Shown here piece by piece: positions 58,691 through 64,000 of a stretch of DNA of 64,000 bases. Origin of the DNA: Mesocentrotus franciscanus (Eukaryota; Echinodermata; Echinoidea; Camarodonta; Strongylocentrotidae). The notes under the pieces were generated by a model. It made no database searches, had not been told where the DNA came from, and worked only from the letters and a program-made list of their open reading frames with translations. Every line of letters starts with the position of its first letter. Position 1 is the first letter of the stretch. The stretch is from assembly GCA_037976565.1 (NCBI GenBank), contig CP137670.1, forward strand, positions 15,773,216-15,837,215. The letters are read 5' to 3'. The position numbers and the translations under genes were made by a program.

Positions 58691-58861
58691 GAATGTAGGC
58701 CTATAATTTCAAAATTATGATAAAAATTCAAAATCTTAACCTTTGGTTAAGTGTTTATGTTGATGCCGTCACCGGAAAAGCAGTGCCTATGTCTCACTTT
58801 TGCTATGCAGGCGAGACAAAAATATCAAATTTACAAGGAGTATGAATAATTCAGTTGTTAA

Positions 58862-59392
58862 AGCCCCTCTAAAGTGTTGGGATCCCCACAAATTTGATGG
58901 CAAAATTTCACTTAAATTGTATCATAATGTGAAAGAGGATGTCATTTAAGACACATTTCTGCAAGGATTTTCAAAACAAATGTGTTTGAAGTCGAATATT
59001 GATGAAAGAATACAAAATTTAAGTTTTCTGCGTACAACAGAAAACCCAATTTATGTACCGGGGGTATTCTTTTATTAATATTCGTCTTCAAACACATTTG
59101 TTGGGGGAAAATCTTTGCAGAAGATGGGAGTCGCTGCAACCTTGTTTGGCGTTCAACAATAAGGGGTTAGAGCAATGTCGATCTGGCGCTGCTCAGTGGA
59201 TGACGGGCTCACGATCAATTGGGCACAAAGAATTTCCATTTTCGGTTTAATAAAATTTGGAGTGGACTATAAAAGATCATTATTATTATTATTATTATTA
59301 TTATTCAAATGACATCCTCTTTCACATTATGATCCAGTTTAAGTGAAATTTTGCCATCACATTTTTGGTGAATTTGGGACTCCTAACACTTT
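58862..59392. mobile_element. Foldback MITE, family F, copy 2, with an insertion
   Basis: A second copy of the palindrome at 41038-41385. AGCCCCTCTAAAGTGTTGGGA follows the TTAA at 58858-58861, and the right end CCTAACACTTT precedes TTAA at 59393-59396, having lost its last few bases. The right arm is interrupted by about 185 bp (59119-59306). Confidence 0.8.
59119..59306 (+). mobile_element. SINE- or LINE-tail-like insertion with ATT repeat
   Basis: The segment ends in a run of about nine ATT units, and the foldback arm resumes immediately after it (AAATGACATCCTC). The ATT tail suggests insertion of an L2/CR1-mobilised SINE or 3' LINE fragment. The 5' part is not recognised. Confidence 0.55.
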
Positions 59393-59576
59393 TTAACTAC
59401 ATGTACATGTACACGTATGTTTGAGGAAAGGCTTCCTGAACTGCAAGTAGTTAGTATTTCTGGAATTCGCTCTACAAATGAGACAGCAACCCACTGGATG
59501 CAATTTCTGTATACGGTAGTAATTCAAGACAAACGTCTTAAAGGCACTATAGAAACGTAATCCATTATTATTACTA

Positions 59577-59749
59577 CAGTCAAACCTGCTTTAGTGACCA
59601 CCTGTCTACAAAGACCACATTTTTAGTTTCCCTTGAAAATGGTTTCTCATTGAAACATGTACTAAAGGAACCTGTCTACAAAGACCACCTGTCTACAAGG
59701 ACCACTTTTTGTGTTTCCCTTGGGCGGTCGCTATAGACAGGTTTGACTG
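59577..59749. mobile_element. Tc1/mariner-like MITE
   Basis: A 173-bp element with termini CAGTCAAACCTG and CAGGTTTGACTG and TA on both sides (59575-59576 and 59750-59751). The interior repeats AAAGACCACCTGTCTACAA. A TA target and this terminus style fit non-autonomous Tc1/mariner elements. Confidence 0.85.
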
Positions 59750-59795
59750 TACCATAAATATACAAGAGACTCTAGCTCCTTAAGATTCAGATGCA

Positions 59796-60292
59796 ATGGG
59801 TTATATCATGGACCTACTACAAACCCATGGTTATATCATGGACCTACTACAAACCCATGGTTGTAGATCATGGACCTACTACAAACCCATGGTTATATCA
59901 TGGACCTACTACAAACCCATGGTTATATCATGGACCTACTTACAAACCCATGGTTGTAGATCATGGACCTACTACAAACCCATGGTTATATCATGGACCT
60001 ACTACAAACCCATGGTTATATCATGGACCTACACTGTACTACAAACCCATGGTTATATCATGGACCTACTACAAACCCATGGTTATATCATGGACCTACT
60101 ACAAACCCATGGTTATATCATGGACCTACTACAAACCCATGGTTATATCATGGACCTACTACAAACCCATGGTTGTAGATCATGGACCTACAAAAAATTT
60201 ACAAACCCATGGTTGTAGATCATGGACCTACTACAAACCCATGCCATGGTTATATCATGGACCTACTACAAACCCATGGTTATATCATGTGA
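59796..60292 (+). repeat. 30-bp minisatellite
   Basis: About 16 units of TATATCATGGACCTACTACA plus AACCCATGGT. Some units carry TTGTAGATC in place of TTATATC and are 32 bp. The 30-bp period keeps all frames open (for example YKPMVISWTY), giving a 189-codon frame that is a repeat artefact. One isolated unit lies at 40863-40884. Confidence 0.95.
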
Positions 60293-60440
60293 AATGTTTC
60301 TTATTTGATGGGCTTACACATGTATGTCTACATGTTTCTAAAAAACAAAGTGGTTTGTAATTGTAGGGATACATACCGTATATATTTGGATTCAATTACT
60401 TAATATATTTTTGTTCATTTTGATTTTCTATCATACTTAA

Positions 60441-60976
60441 AGTGACTCGGTAACATTGTTGAAGGTTGATGAAAAAACTGCGTAATTTTTGTATGAAATG
60501 TTACTTATTATATTCCTTCTACTGTACTAACCCTCTAGCATGCAAAAAATCCTGAACAAATTCTCAAATCACAAAGATATTTATGGTTTTCTTTGAAGGC
60601 GTCACTGGTCAACACCTTCTAACAGTAAATTCTCCCAACCATTTTTGAATTTTCCCAACCGTTTTTCCATGAAAATAAGACATAAGACATGATTTTTAAA
60701 ATCTTTCAACACTTAAATGTCTGGAATGATATATAGTAGGACTTTTTATATAGAGCCAATTCATAGCTTTGTTACGATTTACATTCACCTAAAATGTAAT
60801 TAAATTGTATAGTTGAGAGAATTAAGGAATCGATCAGGTCAGTTTTACCCAATTTTTATTGTTAATAATGGTCTGTTTTCACTCAAACTTTCAGATTATC
60901 TTTGACTGTACATCTAGCATTGAAGTCACTACCTTAGCACCATTTTCTCTCATCTGAACAATGTTACCAAGTCCCT
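60441..60976 (+). mobile_element. TTAA-flanked MITE, family E, copy 1
   Basis: A 536-bp element. AGTGACTCGGTAACATTGTT at the left mirrors AACAATGTTACCAAGTCCCT at the right, with TTAA at 60437-60440 and 60977-60980. It has no coding capacity and is similar to copy 2 along its whole length. Confidence 0.9.
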
Positions 60977-60980
60977 TTAA

Positions 60981-61000
60981 TCAATCCCCCCACACCACCA

Positions 61001-61043
<43 letters not shown>

Positions 61044-61268
61044 AGTTTCTCCATGACACTATGGATACCTCCTAAATGCATTTGATTTCATGTAGTTTCT
61101 ACTAAACTGGAATAACATACAGTATGTAGACAGATAGTGTCATAACAAATATTGGATACAACGAAACCATAATGTTACTTAAATACAAAATGTAATATAC
61201 TCTAGCAGGATGTATTGTAAATGTGTGCCAACTTTCGTTTCATGCCTCATTTTCTTAAATTCTGGCAG
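60981..61268. repeat. CT microsatellite and unassigned flank
   Basis: A run of about 20 CT units lies at 61003-61041. The rest is AT-rich. The end of this interval could be an intron 3' end for the candidate exon at 61269. Confidence 0.6.
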
Positions 61269-61347
61269 GATATTATACATCACAGAGACGGATTCTGGCA
61301 AGCTGCAATTACAGGAAATACCAGGATCGTTTCAGAAGCTCTCTCAA
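61269..61347 (+). CDS. Candidate internal exon, ankyrin-like helix pair (weak)
   Basis: A T-rich stretch and CAG (61266-61268) precede a 79-base open segment that ends before GTGAGG (61348-61353), so plausible acceptor and donor sites bracket it. The translation includes HRDGFWQAAITGNTRIVSEAL. AA-x-x-GN followed by IV matches the two helices of an ankyrin repeat, but the usual TPLH segment is missing. The frame stays open past the donor for about 25 codons. No neighbouring exons were recognised. It may be a real exon, a pseudogene piece or chance. Confidence 0.25.
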
Positions 61348-61825
61348 GTGAGGGTTACATGTACATCAAGCACTCCGGTGCAGGGTTTCAGGAAATACAT
61401 GAGACATGGAACTTGAGACATTTCTAGTGAAAACCTGGAATACTTCTATGTATGGTCACTTATCCTAATACCGGATGCCTCTTAATACCGAACACCTTGT
61501 AAATGGCCGTATATCTTGATTTCTTTTGCTTTCTTTTGTTCTGTGCTTTTTATTTGTTTCTTATCATGTTTGTTTGTTTGTTTTTGTTTGTTTTTGTTTG
61601 TTTTTGCTTTGCTGTTGTTGCTGTTGGTGTTTTTATTTCTCTGGTGGTTGGTGGGGGAGACATTTAGTCAATATCCTCTAAAATTTGGTGTGCTTTCATA
61701 CACGTACACTGCACACTTGTACATCACACTCATATGCCTAGCTTTACAGTGCACCCCTACTACATGTACATCAGAACCAGTTTCAGTGTACAATGTACTT
61801 ACTTTTCATCAACATATACAGTAAA

Positions 61826-62036
61826 CAACTAAATTATTCACACCTCTTGTAAATATGAAGTTTATTGTGTTTTTGATAACTCTAGTATGACAGGTGGCCT
61901 GGTTGAATTAGGGCTATCGTTGAATACTTTTAGATGTATTATTTTGTCACATTCTCAAGAAACGTAAATCGCGACAAACACAATTTTCACATACTTTATA
62001 TTTACGAAACTGGAAGGGGGATGAATAATTTAGTTG
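61826..62036. mobile_element. MITE with CAACTAAATTATTCA termini (family D relative)
   Basis: A 211-bp element. CAACTAAATTATTCA at the left mirrors TGAATAATTTAGTTG at the right, and these are nearly the termini of the 57451-58857 element. Flanking TTAA is not preserved (TAAA and ATAC). A partial relative lies near 38930-39085. Confidence 0.75.
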
Positions 62037-62764
62037 ATACCTGTACCATACCATACAAAGTTATTCTGTAGAGCCCTGGTACCATCCAATAACTCACTAT
62101 CTGGTCACACTGACCTACTGCTCTCATCTTACTCATGATAAATCTATCTATCTATGGAATGCATCACCCGAGGAGTTTGATCCCTTCTCCAGGAGGCAGT
62201 GACCAGTAGATGTTACATTAGCAAGGCGGTGTCACTTAAGACCTACTGTCGGGTCGAGTTAAAAGGGCAACAACCTAACTCCACAGCATGCACAGATGTA
62301 CATCTACATGTACCGGTATAGAGTGTCCATTCATTGTATTGAGTAGTAAACTCTTTTGTATTTACTCTAGTAAACATTTAATCAAAGGATTTTCAAACAT
62401 ATATTAAATGTACATGTACATTTATGCTGATATCAAAGATTTCCAATAGGTTTTCAAAGCCTTTTCTAATAGACCTATACATAATACATATATATGTACC
62501 ATTCTGGTCTGAAAATTACATGTACATGTACATTGTACTGGCAAGGTAATAATATTATTTGGTCAAAATTTGACACGATGTAGGAGAATCTGGGGCTTTT
62601 TCCACTTTCTTTCTTTGACTTTTAGGCTTTTTTTTTTTTTTAAATTAATAATTTTACATTATTTCTTCGTCTATAAGTTCAGAGAAATTTTAATTCATAG
62701 GGTAGGCTATATACAGTATTTGAAATAAAATAAGTAAAAAAATGACCCTTCCTTCAAATTTCTT
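62037..62764. other. Unassigned AT-rich interval
   Basis: Several ACATGTACATGTAC words occur near 62310, 62405 and 62518, and a T run near 62628. No gene is seen. Confidence 0.5.
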
Positions 62765-63590
62765 ACTACTGATTGTGCAGGTACACCACCAGTGTTCCCT
62801 ACTCTTATTTGAATAGTGCAGTGGGTTCTTAAAGTGAACTGGTAACATTGTTAAAGGCTGATGAAAAAACTGCATAATTTTTGTATGAAATGTTACTTAT
62901 TATATTCTCTCTACCGTACGAACCTTCTAACATGCAAAAAATCCTGAAAAAATTCTCAAATCACAAAGATATTTATAGTTTTGTTGGAAGGCCTCAATGT
63001 GCGACACCCTCTAACATTAAATTCTCCCAACCAATTTTTCCATGAAAATAAGACATAAAACAGGGTTTTAAAAATCTATCAATACTTAAATGTTTGGAAT
63101 GGTATATAGAGCCAAATTCATAGCTTTGTGATGATTTACATTCACCTAAAATTTAATTAAATTATAATAATATAGTTTTATTAGTTGGGAGAATTCAGGA
63201 ATCGATCAGATCAGTTTTTCCCAATTTTTATCATTAATAATGGTCTGTTTTCACTCAAACTTTCAGATTATCTTTAATTGTACATCTAACATTGAAGTCA
63301 CTACCTTGGCACCATTTTCTCTCATCTGAACAATGTTACCAAGTCCCTTTAACATGCAAGGTGGCGACTCTCCTCTACACAGGGCCTCCATTTTACGTCC
63401 TATCCAAAGGACAGGGTGTTTTCCACTTTAAGGTAACCTGCGTCTATGGAACAGGGGAGGGGCACATTAATTTGCAGGCTTCAGTCATCCACCTGGGGTG
63501 ATTACAAAGTTTCAAACCCACCAAAACAAGGCACAACTTTTTGTTTGATAGGCAGAATGGCAGACTGAGTAAACTTGCCTCCTCTCACTA
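62765..63590 (-). mobile_element. tRNA-derived SINE, copy 2, split by a MITE
   Basis: 62765-62832 and 63349-63590 together match copy 1 at 57745-58143, sharing GAATAGTGCAGTGGGTTC, GACTCTCCTCTAC, GGGCCTCCATTT and CTGCGTCTATG. The tRNA-like head (about 63490-63590) is more degraded than in copy 1. A family E MITE separates the two parts at TTAA. Confidence 0.85.
62833..63348 (+). mobile_element. TTAA-flanked MITE, family E, copy 2
   Basis: A 516-bp element with termini AGTGAACTGGTAACATTGTT and AACAATGTTACCAAGTCCCT and TTAA on both sides (62829-62832 and 63349-63352). It lies inside SINE copy 2. The empty version of the site is at 57920-57923 in SINE copy 1, which proves the TTAA duplication. 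Confidence 0.95.
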
Positions 63591-64000
63591 CATTCCCAAT
63601 TGAAATTAAACCTTTTCCCTCACAAATTTGTAGAGGAATCAGAAGCTTTCTTCATAATCGCATAATTTATATTTTAACAAAAAAAAACTCTACAATATTG
63701 AGTTATTCTCTTTTAAAAAATGGGCTAAACATTCATCAAAAACAAAAGTAAAAAAGTTGCAAGGAACATGAGCAATATTAGACTCAAGTCAAGTATCAGA
63801 CTATAAATAGTAAATATGATAAGTTATCCAGGAAATTGCTAACTTTGTTTCGAATACCTGGACAAACATTTCACTTTCACTTTCACTTTATGATTTCCAC
63901 TGTCAATTGTCAATGTAAATATTATTAGAATTTACACTATTAAAGACTTATTTATTCTATTATTAATAAGCAGTCCTATACCAATCTCAAGCCATATTTG
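63591..64000. other. Unassigned AT-rich end of the window
   Basis: A short TTTCAC repeat lies near 63869-63888. Nothing else is recognisable. Confidence 0.5.

Larger units (their letters stand above)
57451..58857. mobile_element. TTAA-flanked element, family D, carrying two SINEs
   Basis: A 1,407-bp element. The left terminus CAACTGAATTATTTATAC mirrors the right terminus GTATGAATAATTCAGTTG, with TTAA at 57447-57450 and 58858-58861. The right TTAA is also the left TTAA of the next element. Inside are a tRNA-derived SINE (57745-58143) and a second SINE fragment (58548-58690). The related MITE at 61826-62036 has the same termini. Confidence 0.8.

Noticed and set aside
59791..60360. 189-codon open frame with a YKPMVISWTY repeat
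   Set aside because: It is produced by a 30-bp minisatellite whose period keeps all frames open; other frames are open as well.
61516..61824. Membrane-like 102-codon frame
   Set aside because: The hydrophobic part comes from a TTTG/TTTTTG simple repeat at about 61560-61610.

Overview
This window reads as a repeat-dominated stretch of an animal nuclear genome, most likely a marine invertebrate deuterostome such as a sea urchin or a related echinoderm. That assignment is an inference. It rests on a CR1/L2-type LINE with a 3' hairpin and an ATT tail, Gypsy gag/pol debris, many TTAA-flanked DNA transposons, tRNA-headed SINEs and frequent TACATGTA-type motifs. I see no complete host protein-coding gene, no rRNA gene, no CRISPR array and no bacterial operon. 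The only long intact reading frame (363-3653) belongs to the LINE.

Layout, left to right. 1-3960: a nearly complete CR1/L2-like LINE inserted into a short minisatellite. 4260-6700: a wrecked Gypsy-type LTR retrotransposon on the + strand, with gag, a coiled coil, RT pieces and an RNase H end. 7187-12560: a 5.4 kb inverted-repeat structure with arms of about 1.5 kb around a spacer that holds a 90-bp tandem array. 12960-13700: a short tandem repeat split by a TTAA-flanked MITE. 14703-16016: a second Gypsy gag/protease fragment on the - strand. 16120-16800: GA-rich and palindromic repeats.

16850-37192 is satellite DNA. Decayed monomers (type C) lie on the left, with two MITE insertions. After a 0.7 kb non-satellite spacer comes a homogeneous head-to-tail array of about 90 monomers of 195-196 bp (types A and B). 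It runs into a 500-N assembly gap at 37193-37692, so its true length is unknown. Type A is exactly 195 bp (65 codons), so each copy carries a 64-codon frame whose TAA abuts the next ATG. The variation seen is mostly amino-acid-changing or frame-breaking, so I treat this as a by-product of period length rather than a gene array.

37693-64000 is AT-rich intergenic or intronic sequence carrying a dense set of nested non-autonomous DNA transposons, many with readable termini and target duplications. At least four TTAA-target families are present (termini beginning AG, Kolobok-like), plus a possible fifth. There is one hAT-like element with an exact 8-bp duplication and an internal tandem array, elements with 5-, 6- and 7-bp duplications, a Tc1/mariner-like MITE, two tRNA-derived SINEs and a decayed LINE 3' end. 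One MITE insertion has its empty-site counterpart elsewhere in the window. A single weak candidate host exon with an ankyrin-like helix pair lies at 61269-61347.

The elements interact as layers: SINEs and tandem arrays sit inside DNA transposons, MITEs sit inside SINEs and satellite, and a MITE was co-amplified with satellite monomers. I find no convincing new enzymatic system. The most notable material is the satellite architecture, the large inverted repeat and the TTAA-element record.
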